Shown one piece after another: positions 8,581 to 16,484 of a DNA stretch of 64,000 nt. Below the pieces are notes generated by a model. It was given only the letters and a program-made list of their open reading frames with translations. It searched no databases and was not told the DNA's origin. Source of the stretch: Belliella pelovolcani (GTDB taxonomy: Bacteria > Bacteroidota > Bacteroidia > Cytophagales > Cyclobacteriaceae); NCBI RefSeq assembly GCF_900156785.1, contig NZ_FTOP01000010.1, forward strand, positions 62,001-126,000. The letters run 5' to 3'. A program made the translations under genes and the position numbers. Every line of letters starts with the position of its first letter. Position 1 is the first letter of the stretch.

Positions 8581-9816
8581 ATGAGTACAGGAATTCGTTT
8601 TCGCCTCTCTTTCATGATGTTCCTCGAGTTTTTTATTTGGGGATCATGGTTCGTAACTCTAGGCACTTTTCTTGGTGCCAATCTCAATGCTACAGGAACA
8701 CAAATTGCCACTGCATTTTCTACTCAATCCTTTGGCGCCATCATTGCCCCATTTATAATTGGGCTGATTGCTGATAGGTACTTCAATGCTGAGAAAATCC
8801 TGGGTCTGCTTCATCTTGTAGGCGGTGGATTGATGTTTTTACTATATCAGTCTACAGATTTTACAGCGTTTTATCCCATGTTGCTGCTCTACATGATTTT
8901 GTATATGCCCACGCTTGCATTAGTCAATTCAGTCTCCTTCAATCAGATGAAAGACCCTGAAAAAGACTTTTCAAGTATTCGTGTTTGGGGAACCATAGGA
9001 TGGATCGTTGCAGGATTAGCGATCAGCTATGCGTTTACTTGGGATACAGCTGAAAATATTGCCAATGGATTTCTAAAAAACACATTCCTAATGGCTGGTA
9101 TTGCAGCTGTAATCTTGGGCTTATTTTCATTTACACTTCCTGCCACTCCGCCAAAAGCGGACAGGTCACAAAAACTGAAAGTTTCCGAAATTCTAGGATT
9201 AGATGCACTCAGGCTACTTAAGGAAAGAAATTTTGCTGTATTTTTCATTTCTTCTATTCTAATCTGTATCCCATTGGCATTCTATTATCAAAACGCCAAT
9301 CCGTTTTTGACAGAAATTGGCGTCACCAATCCTACTGGAAAAATGACGATCGGCCAAATTTCAGAAGCTTTGTTCCTGCTATTATTACCGATTTTCTTCA
9401 AGAGGTTTGGGTTCAAAAAAACCCTGCTTCTAGGAATGATCGCCTGGGTATTGAGATACATTTTGTTTGCCCTTGGCAATGCTGACAGTGGACTTTTCTT
9501 ACTGATCATCGGAATAGCACTACATGGTATTTGTTATGACTTCTTTTTTGTATCGGGACAAATTTATACAGACTCAAAAGCAGGTGAAAAATTCAAATCT
9601 GCTGCCCAAGGACTGATTACATTAGCCACCTATGGAATAGGGATGCTAATCGGGTTCTTTGTAGCAGGGAAAGTTTCTGACATGTACTTGGCAGCTGATG
9701 GCTCACATACTTGGGAATCTATCTGGATGATTCCTGCAGGAATTGCTGCTGTAGTAGTCGTCTTCTTCTTGATCTTTTTCAAGGATGAATCAAAAAAAGC
9801 AACAAACCTATCTTAA
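8581..9816 (+). CDS. MFS permease, nucleoside:H+ symporter-like
   Basis: 411-aa inner-membrane transporter with twelve predicted membrane segments spread over the whole length. The N-terminus (FLEFFIWGSWFVTLGTFL) and the loop GLIADRYFNAEKILG between helices 2 and 3 match the NupG/XapB-like nucleoside permease group of the major facilitator superfamily. In Bacteroidota such permeases often sit with Tat-exported isomerases and GMC dehydrogenases. The actual cargo here may therefore be a sugar or keto-sugar instead of a nucleoside. It is the first gene of the rightward operon, 13 bp before the next start. Confidence 0.85.
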   Translation: MSTGIRFRLSFMMFLEFFIWGSWFVTLGTFLGANLNATGTQIATAFSTQSFGAIIAPFIIGLIADRYFNAEKILGLLHLVGGGLMFLLYQSTDFTAFYPMLLLYMILYMPTLALVNSVSFNQMKDPEKDFSSIRVWGTIGWIVAGLAISYAFTWDTAENIANGFLKNTFLMAGIAAVILGLFSFTLPATPPKADRSQKLKVSEILGLDALRLLKERNFAVFFISSILICIPLAFYYQNANPFLTEIGVTNPTGKMTIGQISEALFLLLLPIFFKRFGFKKTLLLGMIAWVLRYILFALGNADSGLFLLIIGIALHGICYDFFFVSGQIYTDSKAGEKFKSAAQGLITLATYGIGMLIGFFVAGKVSDMYLAADGSHTWESIWMIPAGIAAVVVVFFLIFFKDESKKATNLS

Positions 9817-9829
9817 CCTATATATTATT

Positions 9830-10705
9830 ATGAAATCAATCAATCGGCGGAATAGCTTGAAAAAAATGATGATGGGTACATTGGTCGCAGGAGCCGCGCC
9901 ATTGATACCCCTGAATGCGTCAGCTATGCCTCAATCAAAACTCAAAGGAAATGTCAATCATGCCGTCTGTGCCTGGACTTTTCCAAATTTATCTCTTGAC
10001 GAACTCTGTAAAGCTATCAAGAAAATTGGATTCAATGCCATAGATCTAGTTGGTCCCAAAGACTGGCATATTCTCCAAGAAAATGGAGTGGACTGCTCCA
10101 TGTGCAATGGTGCCGAGATCAATCTTGTCCACGGATTTAATAATAAATTATATCACGATCAGCTGGTAAAAAATTATACTGAGGTCATCCCCCTTGTGGC
10201 CAAAGCAGGCTACAAAAACCTGATCTGCTTCTCTGGAAACAGAGACGGCATGGATGATGAAACTGGGCTTCAAAACTCAGTTGAAGGTTTAAAAAAAATA
10301 ATCGGATTGGCAGAACAGCACAATGTCACCTTAGTCATGGAATTGCTCAATAGTAGAATCAATCATCCAGACTACATGTGTGACAAAACCTCCTGGGGCG
10401 TAGAGTTGTGTAAAAGACTTGGAAGTGATAACTTTAAGCTACTCTATGACATCTATCACATGCAGATTGATGAGGGAGACTTGATCCGAACGATTAGAAA
10501 TAATCACCAATATATCGCTCACTATCACACAGCTGGAAATCCCGGTAGAAACGAAATCGATGACACGCAAGAGATTTACTACCCAGCTGTGATTCGTGCA
10601 ATCGTAGAAACTGGATTCAAAGGTTATGTCTGCCAGGAATTTACCCCTAAAAAGGAAGATAAATTGGCATCATTGGAAGAGGCAATCAGAATCTGCGACG
10701 TTTAA
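9830..10705 (+). CDS. Exported hydroxypyruvate isomerase-like sugar isomerase (Tat signal)
   Basis: 291-aa TIM-barrel protein. The ATG at 9830 is chosen over an overlapping upstream start because it begins a twin-arginine signal (NRRNSLKKMMMGTLVAGAA), so the enzyme is exported folded, probably with metal. Family blocks: TLVMELLNSR, KLLYDIYHMQIDEGD, IAHYHTAGNPGRNEID and GYVCQEFTP, as in Hyi-type enzymes with metal-binding Glu, Asp and His. It lies 13 bp after the permease and 31 bp before the GMC dehydrogenase. The natural substrate is probably a keto-sugar and not hydroxypyruvate, judging from context. Confidence 0.87.
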   Translation: MKSINRRNSLKKMMMGTLVAGAAPLIPLNASAMPQSKLKGNVNHAVCAWTFPNLSLDELCKAIKKIGFNAIDLVGPKDWHILQENGVDCSMCNGAEINLVHGFNNKLYHDQLVKNYTEVIPLVAKAGYKNLICFSGNRDGMDDETGLQNSVEGLKKIIGLAEQHNVTLVMELLNSRINHPDYMCDKTSWGVELCKRLGSDNFKLLYDIYHMQIDEGDLIRTIRNNHQYIAHYHTAGNPGRNEIDDTQEIYYPAVIRAIVETGFKGYVCQEFTPKKEDKLASLEEAIRICDV

Positions 10706-10736
10706 AAAATAATACAATAAGCTCAAAATAATTATC

Positions 10737-12413
10737 ATGGCAAATCAATATGATGCAATCGTAGTCGGCTCTGGAATCAGTGGCGGCTGGGCTGCGAAAG
10801 AACTTACAGAAAAAGGACTCAAAGTCCTTCTACTCGAAAGAGGTCAAAATGTAGAACACATAAAAGATTACAAGACAGCAACACAGGCTCCTTGGGAGAT
10901 TCCTCACAGAGGAAGAAGAACTATCGAAATGATAGAAAATCATCCTAATCTCAAAAGAGACTATGTCCTCAACGAGCAAAATCTAGATTGGTGGGCTCAT
11001 GAATCAGACTCACCATATGTTGAGAAAAAACCTTTCACATGGTTTAGAGGAAATGTAGTAGGCGGAAGATCCTTGCTATGGGGAAGACAAAGCTACCGAT
11101 TAGCAAATCTAGATTTTGAAGCCAATCTTAGAGAAGGTATTGCAGTAGACTGGCCAATCAGATACAAAGACCTTGCGCCTTGGTACAGTTATGTAGAGAA
11201 ATTTGCAGGAATATCTGGCTCAAAAGATGGTATCCCTCACCTTCCTGACGGTGAATTCCAAAAGCCAATGGATATGAATTGTGTGGAAAAGGATGTCGCT
11301 GCTAGAATCAAAGCAAAATATGGTAATGCCAGACATATGACTATTGGTAGAGTGGCCAATATCACCGAGCCACTACCTGGAAGAACCAATTGTCAATACC
11401 GAAATAAATGCTGGCTAGGATGTCCTTTTGGCGGCTATTTCAGTACTCAATCTTCTACGCTGCCAGCAGCTATGAAAACTGGTAATTTGACTTTGAGACC
11501 TTACTCAATAGTAACCAAACTACTATATGATAAAGACACCCAAAAAGCAACTGGAGTAGAAGTCTTGGACGCTGAAACCAAAGAGGTGATTGAGTTTAAT
11601 TCTAAAATAGTATTCTTATGTGCTTCCGCTATAGCTTCCGCAGCAATTTTGATGCGCTCAGCAACTGACGTATGGCCGGAGGGATTAGGGTCGAGTTCTG
11701 GAGAACTAGGTCACAATATCATGGATCACCACTTTAGAGTTGGAGCCAATGGCACCATGGAGGGTTACGATGACAAATATTATTTTGGTAGAAGACCAAA
11801 TGGAATCTACGTTCCTAGATTCAGAAATATCGGAGATGACAAAAGAGACTATCTGAGAGGCTTTGGCTACCAAGGAAGTGCTTCCAGAGCAGGGTGGAGC
11901 AGAAATGTAGCAGAAATCAATTTTGGAGCCTCTCTCAAAGAAGCTTTGAGTGAACCAGGACCGTGGAGTATGGGTATCACTGGCTTTGGAGAGATTCTCC
12001 CATACCATGAAAACAAGATTTCACTCAGCAAAACTGTCGTTGACAAATGGGGACTTCCAGCACTTGAAATGGATGCAGAAATCAAAGAGAACGAGAAAAA
12101 AATGCGAGTAGACATGATGAATGATGCCGCAGAAATGCTCGAAGCGGCAGGCTTGAAAAATGTCAGGACCTTTGATTCAGGTTACACATTCGGTCAAGGC
12201 ATCCATGAAATGGGAACTGCAAGAATGGGACGTGACCCAAAAACTTCAGTCCTAAATGGAAACAACCAAGTATGGGATGCTAAAAATGTATTTGTCACAG
12301 ACGGAGCTTGTATGACCTCCGCTGCTGCACAGAACCCATCTTTGACTTATATGGCCTTAACCGCAAGAGCAGCAGCATTTGCAGTGGATGAACTCAAAAA
12401 AGGCAATCTCTAA
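10737..12413 (+). CDS. GMC-family FAD-dependent sugar dehydrogenase, large subunit
   Basis: 558-aa flavoprotein of the glucose-methanol-choline family. The FAD-binding GSGISGGWAAKEL lies at residues 11-23. The active-site region is near the C-terminus, with GIHEMGTARMG (catalytic His about 485) and AAAQNPSLTYMALTARAA (Asn pair). A Cys cluster NCQYRNKCWLGCPFGG around residue 225 recalls the iron-sulfur site of the FAD-dependent glucose/gluconate dehydrogenases. The next gene encodes the matching small subunit and supplies the Tat signal that this protein lacks, which fits export as a complex. It probably oxidises C3 of a glycoside and passes electrons to cytochrome c. Confidence 0.92.
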   Translation: MANQYDAIVVGSGISGGWAAKELTEKGLKVLLLERGQNVEHIKDYKTATQAPWEIPHRGRRTIEMIENHPNLKRDYVLNEQNLDWWAHESDSPYVEKKPFTWFRGNVVGGRSLLWGRQSYRLANLDFEANLREGIAVDWPIRYKDLAPWYSYVEKFAGISGSKDGIPHLPDGEFQKPMDMNCVEKDVAARIKAKYGNARHMTIGRVANITEPLPGRTNCQYRNKCWLGCPFGGYFSTQSSTLPAAMKTGNLTLRPYSIVTKLLYDKDTQKATGVEVLDAETKEVIEFNSKIVFLCASAIASAAILMRSATDVWPEGLGSSSGELGHNIMDHHFRVGANGTMEGYDDKYYFGRRPNGIYVPRFRNIGDDKRDYLRGFGYQGSASRAGWSRNVAEINFGASLKEALSEPGPWSMGITGFGEILPYHENKISLSKTVVDKWGLPALEMDAEIKENEKKMRVDMMNDAAEMLEAAGLKNVRTFDSGYTFGQGIHEMGTARMGRDPKTSVLNGNNQVWDAKNVFVTDGACMTSAAAQNPSLTYMALTARAAAFAVDELKKGNL

Positions 12414-12430
12414 TCTTTAAAGAAAAAATT

Positions 12431-12988
12431 ATGGCAATGAACAGAAGAGACGCAATTAAAAGTTTTGCCCTAATGATGGGCGGAGCCATGGTTGGTGCCA
12501 ATGTAATATTAACAGGATGTAGCCCTGAAGACCAAATAGTTGGTCTTGAGTTTACTCCTGAGCAGATCGCTTTTTTGGATGAAATAGGAGAAGCTATCAT
12601 TCCTACTACTGATACTCCAGGTGCCAAGGCTGTTGGAATTGGTGAATTCATGGTGATGATGGTCAAAGACACCTACAATGGAGACCAGCAATCAACATTT
12701 ATCTCAGGACTGAATAGCCTCAAAAAAGACTTCAAATCTGCTAATGGCAAAGATTTCATGGAAGCAACCATCGAGGAACGTACTGCTTTTCTAAATGAAA
12801 TGAACCAGAAAGCTATGCAAAGTGAAGACAGGGAACCAAGAGTCATCGGGATGCTCAAGGACCTTACCGTTTTGGGATATTTCACATCTGAGATTGGCGC
12901 TACGCAACAGCTAAGGTTTGTTGAGGCTCCAGGAAGATATGATGGCTGTATGGATTACCAAAAAGGTGATCGCTTATTTGCATTATAA
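12431..12988 (+). CDS. Gluconate 2-dehydrogenase subunit 3 family protein
   Basis: 185-aa small subunit of the GMC dehydrogenase. It carries a twin-arginine signal (MNRRDAIKSFALMMGG) followed by a lipobox-like LTGC, so the mature protein is probably a Tat-exported lipoprotein that anchors the flavoprotein to the membrane. The body matches the Gluconate_2-dh3 domain, with EIGEAIIPTTDTPGAKAVGIGEF near the start and the C-terminal blocks FTSEIGA and APGRYDGC. It lies 17 bp downstream of the large subunit. This subunit typically escorts the catalytic subunit through the Tat pathway. Confidence 0.92.
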   Translation: MAMNRRDAIKSFALMMGGAMVGANVILTGCSPEDQIVGLEFTPEQIAFLDEIGEAIIPTTDTPGAKAVGIGEFMVMMVKDTYNGDQQSTFISGLNSLKKDFKSANGKDFMEATIEERTAFLNEMNQKAMQSEDREPRVIGMLKDLTVLGYFTSEIGATQQLRFVEAPGRYDGCMDYQKGDRLFAL

Positions 12989-13048
12989 TGATTCAACATC
13001 AAGGGAGACTGTATTAGGTCTCCCTTCAGCTTTAAAAACCTCACACCT

Positions 13049-13951
13049 ATGAAAGATAGAAGAAAATTCATTCAACTTACAGCTGCCATGAGCATGGGAG
13101 CCATTTTACCTTTACAGTTTTGTAGTCCAAAAAAAGAAAGTGACAGCAGCTCTCAGGAAGCCGCAATTGGACCTTTGGAAGGGAGCTTGGGAGCCTTTGG
13201 ATTACAGTTATGGTCTGTCAAAGAAAGTATGTCTGAAGACCCAATAGAAACCATAAAGAAAGTAGCTTCTTTTGGTTATTCACAGATCGAAGGCTTCAAC
13301 GGAGGTAAAGGGATTTTTTGGGGTATGAAGAACACTGAATTTAAAAGCATAATGGATGATCTTGGGCTAGATTTTTTTGCTTCCCATACCAATACATTTG
13401 AAAACCTAGAAAAGCAAGCAGCAGAAGCTGGAGAAATAGGTATGAAGTACCTGATTAATCCTTATGTGGGACCTCAAAAGTCTATGGATGACTTCAAGCG
13501 CTTGGCTGATGATTTCAATAAGCATGGTGAAATTTGTAAGCAAAATGGGGTTCGTTTTGCCTATCACAATCATGGTTATACTTTCGAAGAACTAGAGGGT
13601 CAAATACCTCAAGAATACTTAATGGAGAATACTGATCCCAACTTAGTAGATTTTGAATTAGATCTGTATTGGGTCTATACAGCTGGACATGATCCTATCA
13701 AATGGCTAGAAAAATACCCTAATAGATTCCCAATAGGGCATGTAAAGGATAAAGACGGTGATGTTGAAATTTCAGATCCGAAAGGCTCTACTATTTTAGG
13801 CACTGGAGTTTTAGATTTTCCTGCAATTTTGGGAAAAGGAAAAGACAATGGAATGAATTACTTCGTAGTGGAGCAAGAACGCTTTGAAGGAACTTCTCCA
13901 ATGGAAGCAGCTGAAAAGAATGCTAATTACATGAAAAACCTTAGCCTTTAA
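13049..13951 (+). CDS. Exported sugar phosphate isomerase/epimerase family protein
   Basis: 300-aa TIM-barrel protein. The N-terminus KDRRKFIQLTAAMSMGA is a twin-arginine signal and LPLQFC is a lipobox, so it is probably an exported lipoprotein. Metal-site blocks: RFAYHNHGYTFEEL, DFELDLYWVYTAGHDP, GHVKDKDG and YFVVEQERFEG. It is the last gene of the rightward operon, 60 bp after the dehydrogenase small subunit, and ends at a strong terminator. Together with the DUF1080 protein it could cleave or isomerise 3-keto-glycosides. Related Bacteroidota proteins act as keto-glycoside lyases, but this is inferred. Confidence 0.87.
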   Translation: MKDRRKFIQLTAAMSMGAILPLQFCSPKKESDSSSQEAAIGPLEGSLGAFGLQLWSVKESMSEDPIETIKKVASFGYSQIEGFNGGKGIFWGMKNTEFKSIMDDLGLDFFASHTNTFENLEKQAAEAGEIGMKYLINPYVGPQKSMDDFKRLADDFNKHGEICKQNGVRFAYHNHGYTFEELEGQIPQEYLMENTDPNLVDFELDLYWVYTAGHDPIKWLEKYPNRFPIGHVKDKDGDVEISDPKGSTILGTGVLDFPAILGKGKDNGMNYFVVEQERFEGTSPMEAAEKNANYMKNLSL

Positions 13952-13988
13952 AAACAACAAAGCCCCTGAAAAAGGGGCTTTGTTGTTT
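13952..13988. terminator. Bidirectional terminator between convergent genes
   Basis: A 15-bp perfect stem (AAACAACAAAGCCCC with GGGGCTTTGTTGTTT) and a 7-nt loop sits just after the exported isomerase stop. It serves the rightward sugar operon and the convergent membrane-protein gene at 14006. Confidence 0.93.
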
Positions 13989-14005
13989 ATTAACCGAATT
14001 AATAC

Positions 14006-14659
14006 TCAATCTATCAATTCAGACTTGATGTTTCGAGAAGTATATATCAGCAGGTAGATAATTAATAAAAGTATGGCTAAAGCGGCAATTTCAAATTGAG
14101 CCCATATCCTTGATCTATTGACTACTTTTTCTGAATTATCAGCTAACCTTCTGCCTTCTTCAATTTGTATTTGAGATAGTTTTTCCAAATCATTTATAGC
14201 ACGCTCAATATGCTCATTATAAATATGTACCTGAGTGGTATTGATACCAGCCTCCTCAGAGTAAAGTGATTCATAATCATTGATTCGTAACTTATTCATG
14301 ATTATCTCTTTGAAATCTGTCAGGAACTGCTCTTCTGCGACTGTTAGATTGGTCCTCTCAAATGTCTCAACAGTTTTCAGAATTTGGTCTTCATAATCTT
14401 CGATCTCCTCCAACACGTGAGAATAATCACTTTCTTCCCAGCAATGATTTACCAATAATTTAATTCGGAATAAATTTTCAGAAATAGAAAATATATAACT
14501 TTCAACCACCAAACGATCCTCATACACTGAAATAAAAGAAGCTTCAAGTTCATTGAAGTTTTTCCTATCTAAGATATTTTTTCCAAAAATAACTAACAAT
14601 AGAAAAGTTAACACTATGGCTGCCTTAAGTTTGTTTGTTAAAGATTTTGGGGGTTTCAT
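14006..14659 (-). CDS. Orphan four-helix-bundle membrane sensor-like protein
   Basis: 217-aa protein with a membrane helix at each end (about residues 12-27 and 186-208) enclosing about 155 mostly alpha-helical, acidic periplasmic residues. This is the layout of the 4HB_MCP ligand-binding domain of chemoreceptors and histidine kinases. The protein stops six or seven residues after the second helix (RNIKSELID), so no HAMP, kinase or methyl-accepting part is present. No neighbouring gene supplies one. It may be a stand-alone regulator of another sensor. The ligand is unknown. Confidence 0.75.
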   Translation of the reverse strand: MKPPKSLTNKLKAAIVLTFLLLVIFGKNILDRKNFNELEASFISVYEDRLVVESYIFSISENLFRIKLLVNHCWEESDYSHVLEEIEDYEDQILKTVETFERTNLTVAEEQFLTDFKEIIMNKLRINDYESLYSEEAGINTTQVHIYNEHIERAINDLEKLSQIQIEEGRRLADNSEKVVNRSRIWAQFEIAALAILLLIIYLLIYTSRNIKSELID

Positions 14660-14813
14660 AGTCTCTTCAATTTGGGTTTTTTCTTGAATACGAACGCAAA
14701 AATCTACTAGATTTTATTACTTCTGAAAGAAAGTAAAAGAAAAGTTTAAAACCAAAAATCACATACAGATTGAAGGATAAATATCCCCTATATAGCTTAT
14801 AAAAATAAAAAAA

Positions 14814-14835
14814 CCTCCATCACGGAGGCTTAGTG
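14814..14835 (-). terminator. Terminator at the end of the first tRNA cluster
   Basis: Leftwards, CCTCC, a GTGAT loop and GGAGG at 14814-14828 are followed by a T-run (to 14807). It lies directly after the 3' end of tRNA-Arg. Confidence 0.8.
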
Positions 14836-14907
14836 ATCCTGTCAGGACTCGAACCTGAAACCTACTGCTTAGAAGGCAGTTGCTCTATCCAGTTGAGCTA
14901 CAAGACC
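14834..14907 (-). tRNA. tRNA-Arg (TCT), copy next to the repeat array
   Basis: 74-nt cloverleaf. The acceptor GGTCTTG pairs with CAGGATC using two G-U pairs, the D stem is GCTC/GAGC, the anticodon stem ACTGC/GCAGT has loop CTTCTAA (anticodon TCT), and the T arm is TCAGG-TTCGAGT-CCTGA. It is weaker in the acceptor stem than the second copy at 16033. Its 5' half is the template of the 83-bp repeats directly upstream on this strand. Confidence 0.93.
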
Positions 14908-15820
14908 TTTTGTTTAATTTCTATTCCCGAACTCAAACTGAAACCTTCCCGATTAGGTCGGGATGCGCTATCCAGCTGAGCTACAAGACCTTTTATTTAA
15001 TTTCTATTCCCAAACTCAAACTGAAACCTTCCCGATTAAGTCGGGATGCTCTATCCAGTTGAGCTAAAAGACTTTTTGTTTAATTTCTATTCCCGAACTC
15101 TAACTGAAACCTTCCCGATTAAGTCGGGATGCGCTTTCCAGTTGAGCTACAAGACCTTTTATTTAATTTCTATTCCCGAACTTTAACTGAAACCTTACCG
15201 GTTAAGTCGGGATGCGCTTTCCAGTTGAGCTACAAGACCTTTTGTTTAATTTCTATTCCCGAACTCTACCTGAAACCTTCCCGATTAAGTCGGGATGCTC
15301 TATCCAGTTGAGCTACAAGACCTTTTATTTAATTTCTATTCCCAAACTCAAACTGAAACCTTCCCGATTAAGTCGGGATGCGCTATCCAGCTGAGCTACA
15401 AGACCTTTTGTTTAATTTCTATTCCTGAACTCAAATTGAAACCTTCCCGATTAGGTCGGGATGCGCTATCCAGCTGAGCTACAAGACCTTTTGTTTAATT
15501 TCTATTCCCAAACTCAAACTGAAACCTTCCCGATTAGGTCGGGATGCGCTATCCAGCTGAGCTACAAGACCTTTTGTTTAATTTCTATTCCTGAACTCAA
15601 ATTGAAACCTTCCCGATTAGGTCGGGATGCGCTATCCAGCTGAGCTACAAGACCTTTTGTTTAATTTCTATTCCTGAACTCAAATTGAAACCTTCCCGAT
15701 TAGGTCGGGATGCGCTATCCAGCTGAGCTACAAGACCTTTTGTTTAATTTCTATTCCCAAACTCAAACTGAAACCTTCCCGATTAAGTCGGGATGCGCTT
15801 TCCAGTTGAGCTACAAGACC
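14908..15820 (-). repeat. Eleven tandem 83-bp repeats built from the 5' half of tRNA-Arg
   Basis: Exactly 11 x 83 bp with no length variation, between tRNA-Arg at 14834 and the terminator of tRNA-Lys. Read leftwards each unit has the acceptor 5' strand and D arm of tRNA-Arg (GGTCTTGTAGCTCA...), then a palindrome TCCCGAC(C/T)TAATCGGGA in place of the anticodon arm. A decayed T arm (TTTGAGTT) and an AT-rich spacer follow. There is no 3' acceptor strand, so no unit can form a tRNA. Five units carry CTAA and six carry TTAA in the palindrome centre. Units differ at a few positions (unit 4 has a variant ACCGGTTAAGTCGG). No protein is encoded: 83 is not a multiple of three. Confidence 0.93.
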
Positions 15821-15831
15821 GGTAAAAAGGA

Positions 15832-15851
15832 AAACCTCCAAAAGGAGGTTT
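15832..15851 (-). terminator. Terminator after tRNA-Lys
   Basis: AAACCTCC, a TTTT loop and GGAGGTTT (8-bp perfect stem) are followed leftwards by TCCTTTTT. It separates the four upstream tRNAs from the 83-bp repeat array and tRNA-Arg. Confidence 0.85.
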
Positions 15852-15855
15852 ATTG

Positions 15856-15928
15856 TGATCCCGCTGGGGCTCGAACCCAGGACCCATACATTAAAAGTGT
15901 ATTGCTCTACCAGCTGAGCTACGGAATC
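15856..15928 (-). tRNA. tRNA-Lys (TTT), first copy
   Basis: 73-nt cloverleaf: acceptor GATTCCG/CGGGATC (one G-U), D stem GCTC/GAGC, anticodon stem ATACA/TGTAT with loop CTTTTAA (anticodon TTT), T arm CTGGG-TTCGAGC-CCCAG, discriminator A. Identical in sequence to the copy at 16290. Confidence 0.96.
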
Positions 15929-15980
15929 ATATTTTTGAATTTTCTGGTCTTTTACCAGAATTTATATTCTCCATTCAAAT

Positions 15981-16014
15981 CAAATGGAGCACTTTTTCAA
16001 AAATGCTCCATCGT
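15981..16014. other. Strong hairpin between tRNA-Lys and tRNA-Arg
   Basis: ATGGAGCA and TGCTCCAT enclose an A/T-rich inner segment that can pair further (TTTTT with AAAAA). A second small hairpin (TTCTGGT/ACCAGAA) lies at about 15939-15961. These are probably processing or partial termination structures of the tRNA transcript. Confidence 0.5.
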
Positions 16015-16032
16015 CAAATAGACTCTCTAATG

Positions 16033-16106
16033 TGATCCTGTCAGGACTCGAACCTGAAACCTACTGCTTAGAAGGCAGTTGCTCTATCCAGTTGAGCTAC
16101 AGGACC
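16033..16106 (-). tRNA. tRNA-Arg (TCT), canonical copy
   Basis: 74-nt cloverleaf with acceptor GGTCCTG/CAGGATC, D stem GCTC/GAGC, anticodon loop CTTCTAA (TCT), T arm TCAGG-TTCGAGT-CCTGA and discriminator A. It differs from the copy at 14834 by one base in the acceptor (C for T at position 5), which makes this copy better paired. No 83-bp repeats lie beside it. Confidence 0.96.
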
Positions 16107-16153
16107 TGGATACTTATTCTAAGTACTTCAATTAAATTCCTAAAAGGAAAGTG

Positions 16154-16227
16154 TCGGGGTGGCAGGATTCGAACCTACGACCTCCACATCCCAAATGTGG
16201 CGCGATACCGGGCTACGCTACACCCCG
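16154..16227 (-). tRNA. tRNA-Pro (TGG)
   Basis: 74-nt cloverleaf: acceptor CGGGGTG/CACCCCG, anticodon stem CCACA/TGTGG with loop TTTGGGA (anticodon TGG), T arm GTAGG-TTCGAAT-CCTGC, discriminator A. It is part of the leftward cluster Lys-Pro-Arg-Lys. Confidence 0.96.
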
Positions 16228-16289
16228 AACATTAATTTTTCAACTCCTTACGTGTTGACTGAAGATTCAAAGGACAATGAATCTTGCTG

Positions 16290-16362
16290 TGATCCCGCTG
16301 GGGCTCGAACCCAGGACCCATACATTAAAAGTGTATTGCTCTACCAGCTGAGCTACGGAATC
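16290..16362 (-). tRNA. tRNA-Lys (TTT), second copy
   Basis: 73-nt tRNA identical to the copy at 15856 (anticodon loop CTTTTAA). It is first in the cluster, about 90 bp from the promoter at 16453. A small hairpin (AGATTCA/TGAATCT, about 16263-16284) separates it from tRNA-Pro. Confidence 0.96.
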
Positions 16363-16452
16363 TTATTATTTCAAACTTCTAAGTAGTTTTATAACTTAGA
16401 TTTTTACGCTTTTTGATTTGTTTTTTCTTAAATCATTGCCGTAATTGGACTG

Positions 16453-16484
16453 CAAATTTAAGCGGACTATTTTAAAATGCAAAA
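16453..16484 (-). promoter_or_regulatory. Promoter of the first tRNA cluster
   Basis: Leftward TTTTG (16480-16484), a 19-bp spacer and TAAATTTG (16453-16460) match the Bacteroidota TTTG-N19-TAnnTTTG promoter exactly. The box overlaps the first codons of the rightward TPR gene, so the two transcription units may interfere. Confidence 0.85.

Noticed and set aside
14908-15820. Reading the array as suppressor tRNAs (central CTA and TTA would read stop codons)
   Set aside because: No unit has a 3' acceptor strand or a paired T arm, and position 33 is C instead of U, so no functional tRNA can form.
14908-15820. A CRISPR array
   Set aside because: The 83-bp units are nearly identical along their whole length and there are no variable spacers; no cas gene is nearby.
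14880-16021. Series of 60- to 103-codon frames across the tRNA-Arg repeat array
   Set aside because: They arise because the 83-bp repeat happens to stay open. The repeat length is not a multiple of three and the sequence is explained by tRNA parts on the other strand.
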